Shown here piece after piece: positions 1 through 8,207 of a stretch of DNA of 13,713 nt. Below the pieces are notes generated by a model. The model was not told the origin of the DNA. It did no database searches and saw nothing but the letters and a program-made list of their open reading frames with translations. Source of the stretch: an uncultured Clostridia bacterium (lineage in GTDB: Bacteria > Bacillota > Clostridia > Oscillospirales > Ruminococcaceae). Location: positions 1 through 13,713 of the forward strand of contig CALDJI010000287.1 of the NCBI GenBank assembly GCA_937901805.1, in the 5' to 3' direction. The position numbers and the translations under genes are program-made. Positions within the stretch are counted from its first letter, which is position 1. Each line of letters begins with the position of its first letter.

Positions 1-513
1 AAAATCAAACCCTGTGCGCGCAGTTTTTCACAACTGGAAAGTTATCTTGTGAAAACTCATCATGCAGCCCCTTATTCTTTTTCCCCGGGAGAACTGGAGA
101 GTTTAAAGGTAAACGTACTGCTCAACTACTATCCGCACCTTCTGGAAGAAATCCCAGTCCCCAACGGCATGTCAGAATTTGAAATTCCTTTCTTCCGTGC
201 GCATTCCTATCCTGTTGAAAAACTGGATTTTTGTCCGAAAGCATTCACCTTGCCGGATATTGTCCCCACACCCCCTCCCGTCCGGAAATCTTTTTGGAGG
301 AGAAAGAGGAAGAAGGTCTGTATGGAAACATCTCCGGCAGTTGTCCAATGGGAAGAAGTCAGCGGCTATCTCTGTATTCAAAATGGGGACGACCGGATTA
401 TGGACGAAATATCCCTGTATCTCGGGGTCAGTGAACAGGATATCCGGGAAAAAAACCCTCGTTTTCTTTCTTATGCCTACACTCTAAAAAAATTGGGTAA
501 GCTGGACGGTTAG
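1..513 (+). CDS. Unrecognised protein, C-terminal part (cut by left window edge)
   Basis: The frame is open from the first base to a TAG stop at 511-513, giving at least 170 residues. A GTG at 49 could be a start, but it lacks a convincing ribosome binding site and the frame is open upstream of it, so I treat the gene as entering from the left. I do not recognise the family. The middle has a proline run (TPPP) followed by a strongly basic patch (RKSFWRRKRKK), which looks like a linker between two domains. The last 60 residues are mixed and globular-looking, with no membrane segment. It is the only plus-strand gene and converges on dnaJ, sharing a bidirectional terminator. The coding call rests on frame length, orientation and the terminator placed just after its stop. 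Confidence 0.6.
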   Translation, partial: KIKPCARSFSQLESYLVKTHHAAPYSFSPGELESLKVNVLLNYYPHLLEEIPVPNGMSEFEIPFFRAHSYPVEKLDFCPKAFTLPDIVPTPPPVRKSFWRRKRKKVCMETSPAVVQWEEVSGYLCIQNGDDRIMDEISLYLGVSEQDIREKNPRFLSYAYTLKKLGKLDG

Positions 514-540
514 TATCTTCGATATCAGTCTGTTCAGACA

Positions 541-577
541 AACAGCCCCTTTCGGGAATCATCCGAAAGGGGCTGTT
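541..577. terminator. Bidirectional terminator between the plus-strand gene and dnaJ
   Basis: A perfect 15-bp inverted repeat (arms 541-555 and 563-577, loop of 7) lies between two convergent genes. The plus strand continues with a short T run and the minus strand continues with TTTG after the stem. It starts 27 bases after the plus-strand stop and ends one base before the dnaJ stop codon. It probably ends transcription from both sides. Confidence 0.85.
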
Positions 578-578
578 T

Positions 579-1748
579 TCAGCGTTCTTCCCGTCCGCTC
601 ATAAAGTCTTTGAGCTTATCGAAGAAGTTTTTCCGCTTTTCATAGTTCATATTGTCTGAAGTCAGGGAATCGAATTCTTTCAACGCCTCTTTTTGTTTGG
701 AAGAAAGGTTACGGGGCACTTCAATATTTACCTTGACATACTGGTCGCCTTTTCCCCGTCCGTTGACATAGGGAATCCCTTTTCCCCTCAAACGGAAGGT
801 CGTACCGGGCTGGGTTCCCTCCTGGACATTGTATTTCACTTTCCCGTCAATCGTCGGAACAGTTACTTCACAGCCCAGCACAGCTTGTGAAAAGGTCAGA
901 GGGATCTCGCACCAGACATCATATCCATCGCGGTCAAACAGTGGATCTGGGCGGACAGAAACCGTGACATTTAAATCTCCTGCCGGTCCTCCATTAGTCC
1001 CCGCATCGCCCTGTCCTCGTACGACAAAGGTCTGCCCATCGTCAATTCCTGCCGGGATATTGACTTCCAGCTTTTTGCTCTTGCGGATACGCCCTGTTCC
1101 ATGACAGGACTTACAGGGGTTTTTGATAATCCGGCCTGTGCCATGACAGCGGGAACATGCCCGCTGGGTCTGCACCATGCCGAACGGGGTGCGCTGGCTC
1201 ACGCGCACCTGTCCGGTACCGTTACAATCCGGGCATACTTCCGGAGAGCTGCCGTTTGCGCATCCATTGCCGTTACAATCCGGGCACTGCTCCAGATGGG
1301 ACACCGTGACGTCTTTTTTACAGCCTTTAGCCGCTTCCAGAAAACTGAGGTTAATCGAAGAACGGGTATCCGCCCCGCGCATTGGGGCGTTTGGATTGCG
1401 GGTTCGGGACTGCCCAAATCCGCCGCCAAAGAAACTCCCAAAAATATCTCCTAGATCGCCAAGATCAGAAAAGTCAAACCCTGCGCCGTAAGAAGCGCCC
1501 CCGCCTCCGCCATAGGACGGATCAACGCCTGCGTGACCAAATTGATCATAGCGCGCACGTTTCTGACTGTCGGAAAGTACCTCATAGGCTTCATTTACTT
1601 CTTTAAACTTTGTCTCCGCTTCCTTATCGCCGGGGTTTAAATCCGGATGGTATTTTTTTGCAAGCTTCCGGTAAGCTTTTTTCAGCTCGTCGTCAGAACA
1701 GCCGCGCTCGACGCCGAGAACTTCATAGTAATCTCTTTTATCAGCCAA
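579..1748 (-). CDS. dnaJ: DnaJ (Hsp40) co-chaperone, 389 aa
   Basis: DnaJ delivers unfolded substrates to DnaK and stimulates its ATPase in the cytoplasm. The N-terminal J domain carries the HPD motif at residues 34-36. It is followed by a glycine/phenylalanine-rich stretch (about 75-120), then a zinc domain with four repeats [24 protein letters not shown] and CKSCHGTG, then the C-terminal substrate-binding region. This is a complete type I DnaJ of normal length. I chose the TTG at 1748 as start because it gives the typical [12 protein letters not shown] beginning and sits five bases after a GGTGG ribosome binding site; a GTG at 1757 overlaps that site. It is the last gene of the hrcA operon, 113 bases after dnaK, with a hairpin between them. 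Confidence 0.97.
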   Translation of the reverse strand: MADKRDYYEVLGVERGCSDDELKKAYRKLAKKYHPDLNPGDKEAETKFKEVNEAYEVLSDSQKRARYDQFGHAGVDPSYGGGGGASYGAGFDFSDLGDLGDIFGSFFGGGFGQSRTRNPNAPMRGADTRSSINLSFLEAAKGCKKDVTVSHLEQCPDCNGNGCANGSSPEVCPDCNGTGQVRVSQRTPFGMVQTQRACSRCHGTGRIIKNPCKSCHGTGRIRKSKKLEVNIPAGIDDGQTFVVRGQGDAGTNGGPAGDLNVTVSVRPDPLFDRDGYDVWCEIPLTFSQAVLGCEVTVPTIDGKVKYNVQEGTQPGTTFRLRGKGIPYVNGRGKGDQYVKVNIEVPRNLSSKQKEALKEFDSLTSDNMNYEKRKNFFDKLKDFMSGREER

Positions 1749-1814
1749 TGAAACCACCCTTTAAAGTCTCTTTCTCCGCGCAGCCTGACGATATTCGGCG
1801 CGCTTTCCCGGCAA

Positions 1815-1843
1815 AGGGCTGCCAAAGAGTTTTTGGCAGCCCT
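1815..1843 (-). other. Intercistronic hairpin between dnaK and dnaJ
   Basis: A perfect 12-bp inverted repeat (arms 1815-1826 and 1832-1843, loop of 5) starts 18 bases after the dnaK stop on the transcript. The stem is followed by TTTGCCGGG rather than a full U tract, so it is at best a weak or partial terminator. It could protect the 3' end of dnaK mRNA or lower dnaJ expression relative to dnaK. The structure is seen directly; the role is inferred. Confidence 0.7.
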
Positions 1844-1861
1844 ACCAGGTTGAATTTACCC

Positions 1862-3697
1862 TTATTTCTTGTCGTCGTCAACTTCTCTGTAATCTGCATC
1901 GACGACATTATCATTATTTGTCTGTGCGCCTTCCTGCTGGGCGTCATTCGGCTGACCCTGCTGCTGAGCAGCCTGGTAAACCTTTGCAGAGACATCATAG
2001 AATTTCTTCTGCAAATCCTCTTGTTTTGCCTTGATCGCCTCTACATCAGTACCCTTTAACGCCTCTTTCAGTGCATCGATCTTTTGCTGGAGTTCGGTCT
2101 TGTCATTGGCGTCCAGTTTGTCTCCCATATCGGAGATCGTCTTTTCAGACTGGTAAACCATCTGGTCTGCGTTGTTGCGCAGATCGGTCTCCTCTCTGCG
2201 TTTTTTGTCCTCAGCCGCAAACTGCTCGGATTCCTTTACCGCTTTTTCGATATCCTCTTTGGACATGTTGGTGGAAGAAGTAATTGTAATCTGCTGTTCT
2301 TTTCCAGTGCCCAGATCCTTAGCCGAAACATGGACAATGCCGTTTGCATCAATGTCAAAGGTAACCTCAATCTGAGGAACCCCTCTCATTGCCGGTGGGA
2401 TTCCGTCCAGACGGAACATGCCAAGGGATTTGTTATCCTTTGCAAATTCACGCTCGCCCTGCAAGATGTGGATTTCTACAGAGGTCTGGTTATCGGCTGC
2501 CGTCGAGAATACCTGGGATTTCTTCGTCGGGATTGTGGTATTCCGCTCAATGATTTTGGTAAATACGCCGCCAAGGGTTTCCAAGCCCAGGGACAGCGGG
2601 GTGACGTCGAGAAGCAGCAAACCTTTGACCTCTCCGCCGAGGACGCCGCCCTGGATTGCCGCACCAATTGCGACACATTCGTCCGGGTTGATTCCCTTAA
2701 ACGGATCTTTTCCGGTAATATTTTTCACCGCTTCCTGGACAGCCGGGATACGGGAAGAACCGCCGACCAGCAGGATTTTATCCAGCTCGCCAGCATTCAG
2801 ACCCGCGTCCTTCAAAGCCTGACGGACAGGCCCCATCGTTGCCTCAACCAGATCTGCAGTCAACTCATTAAATTTCGCACGGGTCAGCGTAGTATCCAAA
2901 TGCTTCGGGCCGGTTGCATCTGCGGTGATAAACGGAAGGTTGATCTGAGCAGTGGTCATTCCGGAAAGATCGATTTTCGCCTTTTCTGCAGCTTCTTTCA
3001 ATCTCTGCATCGCCATCTTATCGTTTCTCAGATCAATCCCGGTGGAAGCTTTAAATTCATCGGCGAGGTGGTTCATGATTCTCTCATCAAAGTCATCGCC
3101 GCCAAGGTGATTATTTCCTGCGGTTGCAAGGACTTCCTGGACGCCGTCGCCCATCTCAATAATGGAAACATCAAAAGTACCGCCGCCAAGGTCATACACC
3201 ATGATCTTCTGATCATTTTCCTTGTCAACGCCATAAGCAAGTGCCGCAGCGGTCGGCTCGTTGATGATTCTCTTAACATCCAGCCCAGCAATCTTGCCGG
3301 CGTCCTTAGTAGCCTGACGCTGCGCATCGGTAAAATATGCCGGGACAGTGATAACCGCTTCCGTTACCGGGCTGCCGAGATATGCCTCTGCATCTCCCTT
3401 GAGCTTTTGCAGTGTCATTGCAGAGATCTCTTGCGGGGTATAGTCCTTTCCGTCAATGTTGACCTTATAGTTGGAACCCATGTGCCGTTTGATGGAACTT
3501 ACGGTCTTATCCGGATTTGTAATTGCCTGGCGTTTTGCCACCTGGCCGACAATTCTCTCTCCATCTTTGGTAAATGCTACGACAGAAGGAGTAGTTCTTG
3601 CGCCCTCTGCATTTGCAATGACAACCGCCTCGCCGCCTTCCATAACAGCAACGCAGGAGTTTGTTGTACCAAGGTCAATACCAATAATTTTTCCCAT
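1862..3697 (-). CDS. dnaK: DnaK (Hsp70) chaperone, 611 aa
   Basis: DnaK is the ATP-driven chaperone that binds exposed hydrophobic segments of unfolded proteins, working with DnaJ and the nucleotide exchange factor GrpE. The nucleotide-binding domain is complete: phosphate 1 motif [10 protein letters not shown] at residues 5-14, the [10 protein letters not shown] phosphate 2 motif, and the VGGSSRIP adenosine motif. The hydrophobic interdomain linker [18 protein letters not shown] leads into the beta-sandwich substrate domain, then a charged helical lid and a disordered Q/N-rich tail ending EVDDDKK, typical of Gram-positive DnaK. Length is normal. The ATG at 3697 follows an AGGAGGT ribosome binding site. 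It lies 72 bases after grpE with no separate CIRCE, so it should be controlled by the hrcA promoter. Confidence 0.99.
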   Translation of the reverse strand: MGKIIGIDLGTTNSCVAVMEGGEAVVIANAEGARTTPSVVAFTKDGERIVGQVAKRQAITNPDKTVSSIKRHMGSNYKVNIDGKDYTPQEISAMTLQKLKGDAEAYLGSPVTEAVITVPAYFTDAQRQATKDAGKIAGLDVKRIINEPTAAALAYGVDKENDQKIMVYDLGGGTFDVSIIEMGDGVQEVLATAGNNHLGGDDFDERIMNHLADEFKASTGIDLRNDKMAMQRLKEAAEKAKIDLSGMTTAQINLPFITADATGPKHLDTTLTRAKFNELTADLVEATMGPVRQALKDAGLNAGELDKILLVGGSSRIPAVQEAVKNITGKDPFKGINPDECVAIGAAIQGGVLGGEVKGLLLLDVTPLSLGLETLGGVFTKIIERNTTIPTKKSQVFSTAADNQTSVEIHILQGEREFAKDNKSLGMFRLDGIPPAMRGVPQIEVTFDIDANGIVHVSAKDLGTGKEQQITITSSTNMSKEDIEKAVKESEQFAAEDKKRREETDLRNNADQMVYQSEKTISDMGDKLDANDKTELQQKIDALKEALKGTDVEAIKAKQEDLQKKFYDVSAKVYQAAQQQGQPNDAQQEGAQTNNDNVVDADYREVDDDKK

Positions 3698-3769
3698 AAT
3701 AAAAGTTACCTCCTAAGTAAACTCAATGGTCTTTTCTCCAATTTCAAAACTGATTTGGGGTGCTGAATT

Positions 3770-4324
3770 TTAATTTGCCACTTTTACCATGGCAAACCGG
3801 ATTACCCGGTCTCCCATTTTGTAACCCTTCTGGAACACTTCGCAGATTGTGTTTTCAGAAAAGCTTTCATCTTCCACGTGCATCACCGCGCTGTGTAGAT
3901 TCGGATCAACCGGCTCTCCAAGCGCCGGAATTTCCTCAACGCCAAGCTTGGAAAGCGTATCTCCAAATGCCTTTTGAATCAAATCCATGCCTTTGCGGAA
4001 TTCTGCATCCGCGCATTCAAACGCCATGGCGCGCTCAAAATTGTCAAGAACGGGCAGAAAACCCTTTACCGTCTGTGCAACAGCGTCCGGATAAATGGAT
4101 TCCTTTTCCTTCTGGCTGCGCTTACGGAAATTATCGTATTCCGCCAATGTCCGCAGCAGCTTATCTCTTAATTGTGCATTTTCCTCTTCCAGAGGAGATG
4201 GTTTGTTCGCTGTTTCAGGCTCCTTCGCAGGCGCCGCCGCATCTCCTTGTTCAGGAGTATTCACGTTTTCTGTCTTTTTTTCCTTTTTTTCAGGATCATT
4301 TTTGCCTGTCTTTTTGTTTGGCAC
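3770..4324 (-). CDS. grpE: GrpE nucleotide exchange factor, 184 aa
   Basis: GrpE dimers open the DnaK nucleotide pocket to release ADP and act as a thermosensor. The first 45 residues are charged and low in complexity. A long coiled-coil helix follows (EEENAQLRDKLLRTLAEYDN) with the family motif NFRKR, then PVLDNFERA and the C-terminal beta domain with VFQKGYKMGDRVIRFAMVKV. I chose the GTG at 4324, which begins VPNKKTGK, because an AAAGGAG site lies 10 bases upstream. A GTG at 4375 would add 17 residues, but translation from it would run through a perfect hairpin and it has no ribosome binding site. The gene sits between hrcA and dnaK in the usual order. Confidence 0.96.
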   Translation of the reverse strand: MPNKKTGKNDPEKKEKKTENVNTPEQGDAAAPAKEPETANKPSPLEEENAQLRDKLLRTLAEYDNFRKRSQKEKESIYPDAVAQTVKGFLPVLDNFERAMAFECADAEFRKGMDLIQKAFGDTLSKLGVEEIPALGEPVDPNLHSAVMHVEDESFSENTICEVFQKGYKMGDRVIRFAMVKVAN

Positions 4325-4342
4325 TGAAATGTAACTCCTTTC

Positions 4343-4389
4343 ATACGGTTTGCTTTGGAAACCGTATATTGGCACCGGTATCTGGCGCC
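4343..4389 (-). promoter_or_regulatory. Twin hairpins between hrcA and grpE, candidate mRNA processing/stability element
   Basis: Two stems occupy almost the whole hrcA-grpE gap. The first on the transcript (4371-4389) is 6 bp with one G-U pair and a 7-base loop. The second (4343-4367) is a perfect 9-bp stem, AUACGGUUU with AAACCGUAU, and a 7-base loop. The grpE ribosome binding site follows two bases later. In Bacillus subtilis the dnaK operon mRNA is processed between hrcA and grpE, leaving a stable grpE-dnaK-dnaJ message; the position here fits that role, by inference. Confidence 0.6.
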
Positions 4390-4401
4390 GGATATTGTAT
4401 G

Positions 4402-5430
4402 TTATCCCACTGTCTCTGTCAGAATCTTTGACAGGACTGAGGAAAAATACTCAATCTTTGGCAAAAGCCTTGGATAATCCATTCTGGAAGGCCCAACGAC
4501 ACCTACGCAGCCGGCCATATAATCCGGAACTGTATAGCGTGCTGCTACAATACTGACGTCGGTCAGTTCCTCTTTTTGGGTTTCCCTTCCAATGAGGATG
4601 TTAATGGGATGCACTGCATGGGAAAGGATTTCCAGCAATTCCTCCTTGTTTTCCAGAAAACTCAAAAGTTCTCTCGCTCTGCCATCAAATTCTTTATATG
4701 CAAGAAGATTCGTTTCTCCTGTTAAATAAATATTATCACGGCAGGCGCTCTGGGCCAAATCATAAATCTGCACCAGAAGCGGGGTGAACATCAATGTATA
4801 CTCGCCCAACTGTACGGCAATCGCTTGAATCAATTCTCTGGTAATCCGCGTCAGTTTCAACCCGCAGAACCGATCATTGACAAGCCTTGTAAAAAAGGCC
4901 AGTGCTTCAAACGGCATATCCAGTTCCAAACTGCACCGTTTGCTGCGTACCTGCCCGGAAGAGGTGACCAAAAGCAGCAGGAAATTCTTTTTGCTGATCT
5001 GGATCACGTCAATCTTGGCAACCTGTGCACCCCGCGGGGCAATGGTTGTGACCACAGCCGCGCAATCGGTCAAATAGCAGAGCATTTTTCCGCATTCGGA
5101 AAGCAGCCGGATCGGATCCGGATCGCGGATATTAAAATAGGAATCAATCAAATCGCGGTCTTCCTGCTCCAGCGGTTCTGTGTGCATCAACTCGTTGAGG
5201 TAAAGACGGATACCACGGTGCGAAGGGACTCTTCCCGCCGAGGTATGCGGCTGTTCCAGATACCCGAGTTTGATCAGGGCTGCCATTTCATTGCGGATGG
5301 TCGCCGAAGAAACCGGGATTTCCAGCATGGAGGAAACCACCTTGGAACCCACCGGCAGACTGGTGGCAATATAGGTTTTCACAACCGCACGCAGGATATC
5401 CAGTTTTCTTGCATCCAGCTCAGAACTCAC
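4402..5430 (-). CDS. hrcA: HrcA heat-inducible transcription repressor, 342 aa
   Basis: HrcA represses class I heat-shock genes by binding CIRCE and needs GroEL to stay active, so it reports free chaperonin capacity. The N-terminal winged helix is clear (LDARKLDILRAVVKTYI, then VGSKVVS and SSATIRNEM with LGYLEQPHTSAGRVPSHRGIRLYL, roughly residues 5-80). It is followed by the GAF-like dimerisation region and the C-terminal IGRE and GVVGPSRMDYPR motifs. Length is normal. The start is GTG at 5430 with a GAGGTGA site about 7 bases upstream. The site and start region are duplicated as ATGAGGTGA twice. First gene of the operon, directly behind a CIRCE, so it should autoregulate the whole chaperone set. 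Confidence 0.98.
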   Translation of the reverse strand: MSSELDARKLDILRAVVKTYIATSLPVGSKVVSSMLEIPVSSATIRNEMAALIKLGYLEQPHTSAGRVPSHRGIRLYLNELMHTEPLEQEDRDLIDSYFNIRDPDPIRLLSECGKMLCYLTDCAAVVTTIAPRGAQVAKIDVIQISKKNFLLLLVTSSGQVRSKRCSLELDMPFEALAFFTRLVNDRFCGLKLTRITRELIQAIAVQLGEYTLMFTPLLVQIYDLAQSACRDNIYLTGETNLLAYKEFDGRARELLSFLENKEELLEILSHAVHPINILIGRETQKEELTDVSIVAARYTVPDYMAGCVGVVGPSRMDYPRLLPKIEYFSSVLSKILTETVG

Positions 5431-5475
5431 CTCATATCACCTCATTTTCCAAAGGCGATTTCAAAGCCCAATCTA

Positions 5476-5502
5476 TTAGCACTCTGTTCAATAGAGTGCT
5501 AA
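5476..5502. promoter_or_regulatory. CIRCE operator (HrcA binding site)
   Basis: This is an exact match to the CIRCE consensus: TTAGCACTC at 5476-5484, nine spacer bases, GAGTGCTAA at 5494-5502. It lies in the hrcA leader between the promoter and the ribosome binding site, where HrcA binding blocks transcription. Only one copy is present in the window. Confidence 0.98.
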
Positions 5503-5517
5503 TTTCAACAGTATTAA

Positions 5518-5545
5518 ATGTAACACGAAGCCATCCAATTGTCAA
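5518..5545 (-). promoter_or_regulatory. Probable SigA promoter of the hrcA operon
   Basis: A perfect -35 TTGACA is read on the minus strand at 5540-5545. The -10 is less clear: TTACAT (5518-5523) gives a 16-base spacer, while a better-matching TTTAAT (5513-5518) would need a 21-base spacer. The start point would fall just before the CIRCE, as expected for HrcA-controlled operons. Confidence 0.6.
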
Positions 5546-5585
5546 GCAGATTCACAATAATTTCATAGTTTATTTGGTTCCGCCT

Positions 5586-5618
5586 AAAAAAACAGGGGCG
5601 GAACCATCTCCTCCCCTG
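5586..5618 (-). terminator. Rho-independent terminator after the ATPase pseudogene
   Basis: On the minus strand CAGGGG-A-GGA pairs with TCC-G-CCCCTG (one mismatch, arms 5609-5618 and 5593-5602, loop of 6) and is followed by seven U residues (5586-5592). It ends the polymerase/ATPase transcript before the hrcA promoter. A second 9-bp inverted repeat (5576-5584 with 5597-5605) overlaps it and cannot form at the same time. Confidence 0.85.
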
Positions 5619-5648
5619 CCAAGCGTTTTATTTCATCTTCTATTCCTG

Positions 5649-6377
5649 TTACTCATGCAGCAGGATATCCAGCATCCGCTTTGGGTTTTCCAAAAAGCGT
5701 TTGGTCAGCTGGTAATGATCGGTATACTCATATTCCCTCTGTTCAATGCCCTGCTCTGAAAACTGATAGATGGCTGCGCCAGGAAAACTAAGCAAGATTG
5801 GGGAATGGGTGGCAATCAAAAGCTGCGCGCTCTTTTTAACCAGGCGATTGATCGCGGAAATCAGGGCGAACTGCCCTGTCGGAGACAGCGTGGATTCCGG
5901 CTCATCCAACAGGTAGATCCCTTCTCCTCCAAACCGCTCTTTCACCAACGTCAAAAAGCTCTCCCCATGGGAATACCGGTGGGCAATTTTCCACCGTAAG
6001 ATCGCAAAAGCACACCATCGATTTCATTGAGCACATCGATTTCCGAAGATACGTTGTAAAAGCTCTCTGCACGCAGGAAAAAAACATCCTTGGGCAGATG
6101 GATCCCATTCACTAAAGTCAGATATCTATACAGTCCGAAATGGGTCTCCCTGGTGGAAAAACGAAAGTTGCGCGTACCGCCCTCTGGATTAAAGCCGTAT
6201 ACCACAGCGATCGCTTTTCCCAGTTCCGTTTTCACCCACAAAAAAGGTAACCGGCACGGGAAAAACCAATTCTTCTTGTACAATCAGGTTTCTTACTACC
6301 GGCAGGGAAAAAGGATATCCTTTCTGTTCCTCGACTTCCGGCTTGACCTTTACAGACAGTAGATACCGATTCTCCAT
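5649..6377 (-). pseudogene. SMC/ABC-like AAA-family ATPase, broken by two frameshifts
   Basis: Three consecutive frames together make a protein of about 245 residues of the small AAA/ABC-like ATPase type. Frame 1 starts at ATG 6377 behind an AGGAGGG site and has the Walker A core GENGTGKS. It then breaks at about 6212-6214, exactly where such proteins continue with TLxEA. Frame 2 resumes with AIAVVYGFNPEGG and runs to RSYGGK. It breaks again at about 5985, where restoring one base would give KSAHRYSHGES, matching the family's signature region. Frame 3 holds the Walker B LLDEPESTLSP and the H-loop ATHSPIL, and ends normally at 5649. The family role is not well defined. The start lies 11 bases after the polymerase stop, and its binding site overlaps that stop, so the two were co-translated. 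Sequencing error is possible but two separate lesions argue for decay. Confidence 0.85.
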
Positions 6378-6388
6378 GGATTTCCCTC

Positions 6389-8128
6389 CTATTTTCCAGA
6401 CCAATCCGGAGAAATACTGACCTCGGCGACTACTGGAACCCGTTTTAAATAGCAAGCTCCTGCCTCTTCCATTGTTGATTTCAACAGTTCTGCCATCGCT
6501 TCCCCCTGCTCTTCCGGCGCCTCAAGCAGGATTTCATCGTGTACCATCCCAATCAGCAGGGTATCCTCCGGAAGACGCTGCGCCAGCATTCCAAGCGCTT
6601 TTTTGGCAATATCTGCCGCCGTTCCCTGTACTGGGGTATTATACATCCCGGAAATCCCGATCTTTCCTACTGGATAGGTATTTTTCCGTCCGCTCATGGT
6701 TCTCGTCTCTCTTGGAGGATTTCTCCGGATTCGTTCATGCCATTCCCGGATTCCCGTGTAAGCTTCAAAAAAGCGCCTGCGGAACCGTTCTGCCTGCTCC
6801 AAACTCATGGGGACGCCATATGTTTCCTGTGCGTAGGCTTGCAGCCCTTTGGCGCCCATAGAATAAATCAGTCCAAAGTTAATCGCTTTTGCGGCCTGGC
6901 GCTCCTGTTTGGTGATCAGGCCAAGCGGCTTGCCGGACACTAGGGAAGCAGTCAGACGGTGCAAATCCTGCCCTTGTCGGTACGCGGCAATCATCCTGTG
7001 ATCTCCTGCTATTTCTGCTGCAACACGTAGTTCAATCTGGCTGTAATCTGCAATCACCAGAGTACGCCCCTGCGGCGCGCAGAAACATTCCCGGAATGCA
7101 TGTTCCCGTGGGATTTGCTGGATGTTCGGCCCCCCGCAACTCATCCGCCCGCTGGGCGCCCCGATTTGTCCATAATGGGCATGGAGACGCTGGGTCACCG
7201 GGTTTCTCATCTGTGGAATTGGCAATAAAAAACTATTCAGAGCCTTCGCTGCCTTTCTGTATTCTAAGAGTGCCCGAACCAGCGGATGATCCTGGTACTC
7301 GGCCAGTGCATGCTTAGACGTCGCATCAGTCCGTATTCCGTTCGCATGTAAAATTTCCTGGAGTTGTTTTGGGCTGTCCAGATTCAGCCCGACGCTGATT
7401 TCCTCTCCCCAGAGAGTTGTCTGGGCAACCGGGCGCCCCGTATATTGGTATATTTGTTCGAGCGCCTGATCCAGTTCCTGCTGTGTTTTTTTCTCTAAAA
7501 GTGCCCATTTCTGCATATCCAGAAATACCCCGTGGTACTCCATCTGGGCGACTGCAAAGACGCAGTCGAATTCCAGCTTTGCAACCTCAGTCAGCCGGTT
7601 TTTCACAAGATGGGGCACCAATGCTTCCCGCAGCCGCAGGGTAATCTGCGCATCTTTTGCTGCATAGAGCAATTGCTCCTCACCGAGAGTACCGCTCCAG
7701 TCCGTCGCGCGTTCCTCTTTAGAAACTTCCTCATCCAAGTAATACTCTGCCAGCGTTTTCATGGATACGCTCCGCGGCCCGCCGGAGGAACGCAGCAATG
7801 CTCCGGCAAGCATAGTATCAAATACCGGCGGCATTGCGCCGATTCCATTAGCCTGTAAAAACTGTAAATCAAATTTTGCATTCTGAAATACTTTCACACG
7901 TTTTTCATCAAATAGTTCTATTAGAAGCCCTTTCCCTTCTGGTAAAAAAGATGTACAGTCAAGAACCAATACGGGAAGACCCTTGGCATAGAGCTGAATC
8001 AAACGCAAACGGTTCGTATGAGGATCCAGCCCCGTTGTCTCTGTATCCACGGCAAGCTGTCTTGCCTGCATCAACTGAGGGAAATACGGCTTTAACTCTT
8101 TTTTAGATAAAATCAACCGATACTCCAC
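6389..8128 (-). CDS. Stand-alone family A DNA polymerase with 3'-5' exonuclease, 579 aa
   Basis: This protein corresponds to the Klenow part of DNA polymerase I. The DEDDy proofreading domain is intact: exo I D28-x-E30, exo II N83-x3-D87, exo III Y155-x3-D159. The polymerase domain has motif A ADYSQIELR (D361), the O-helix series R410, K414, F418, Y422 with four-residue spacing, and motif C HDE at 530-532. All catalytic residues are present, so it should be active. It lacks the N-terminal 5' nuclease domain of ordinary PolA (about 900 residues), so it is a separate family resembling bifunctional exonuclease/polymerases of other bacteria and phages. Phe at 418 should favour discrimination against dideoxynucleotides, as in Taq. 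Start is GTG at 8128, five bases after GGAGGGG. It sits directly after the rplL terminator and heads a two-gene unit with the ATPase. Confidence 0.95.
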   Translation of the reverse strand: MEYRLILSKKELKPYFPQLMQARQLAVDTETTGLDPHTNRLRLIQLYAKGLPVLVLDCTSFLPEGKGLLIELFDEKRVKVFQNAKFDLQFLQANGIGAMPPVFDTMLAGALLRSSGGPRSVSMKTLAEYYLDEEVSKEERATDWSGTLGEEQLLYAAKDAQITLRLREALVPHLVKNRLTEVAKLEFDCVFAVAQMEYHGVFLDMQKWALLEKKTQQELDQALEQIYQYTGRPVAQTTLWGEEISVGLNLDSPKQLQEILHANGIRTDATSKHALAEYQDHPLVRALLEYRKAAKALNSFLLPIPQMRNPVTQRLHAHYGQIGAPSGRMSCGGPNIQQIPREHAFRECFCAPQGRTLVIADYSQIELRVAAEIAGDHRMIAAYRQGQDLHRLTASLVSGKPLGLITKQERQAAKAINFGLIYSMGAKGLQAYAQETYGVPMSLEQAERFRRRFFEAYTGIREWHERIRRNPPRETRTMSGRKNTYPVGKIGISGMYNTPVQGTAADIAKKALGMLAQRLPEDTLLIGMVHDEILLEAPEEQGEAMAELLKSTMEEAGACYLKRVPVVAEVSISPDWSGK

Positions 8129-8207
8129 AAAAACCCCTCCCCGTTATCAGCTTAACATGAGAACTAATGTTCATCAAGTCTTTTCTTTCTCATTCACTTA
8201 TCCAAGC

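Noticed and set aside
2084..3766. 560-codon open frame on the plus strand
   Set aside because: It is exactly antisense to dnaK. Long antisense frames of dnaK genes are a known by-product of their codon use, and this one has no ribosome binding site or recognisable domain.
8129..8207. Promoter for the polymerase gene
   Set aside because: A TTGATG is present on the minus strand but no acceptable -10 lies at 16-18 bases, so no promoter is called.
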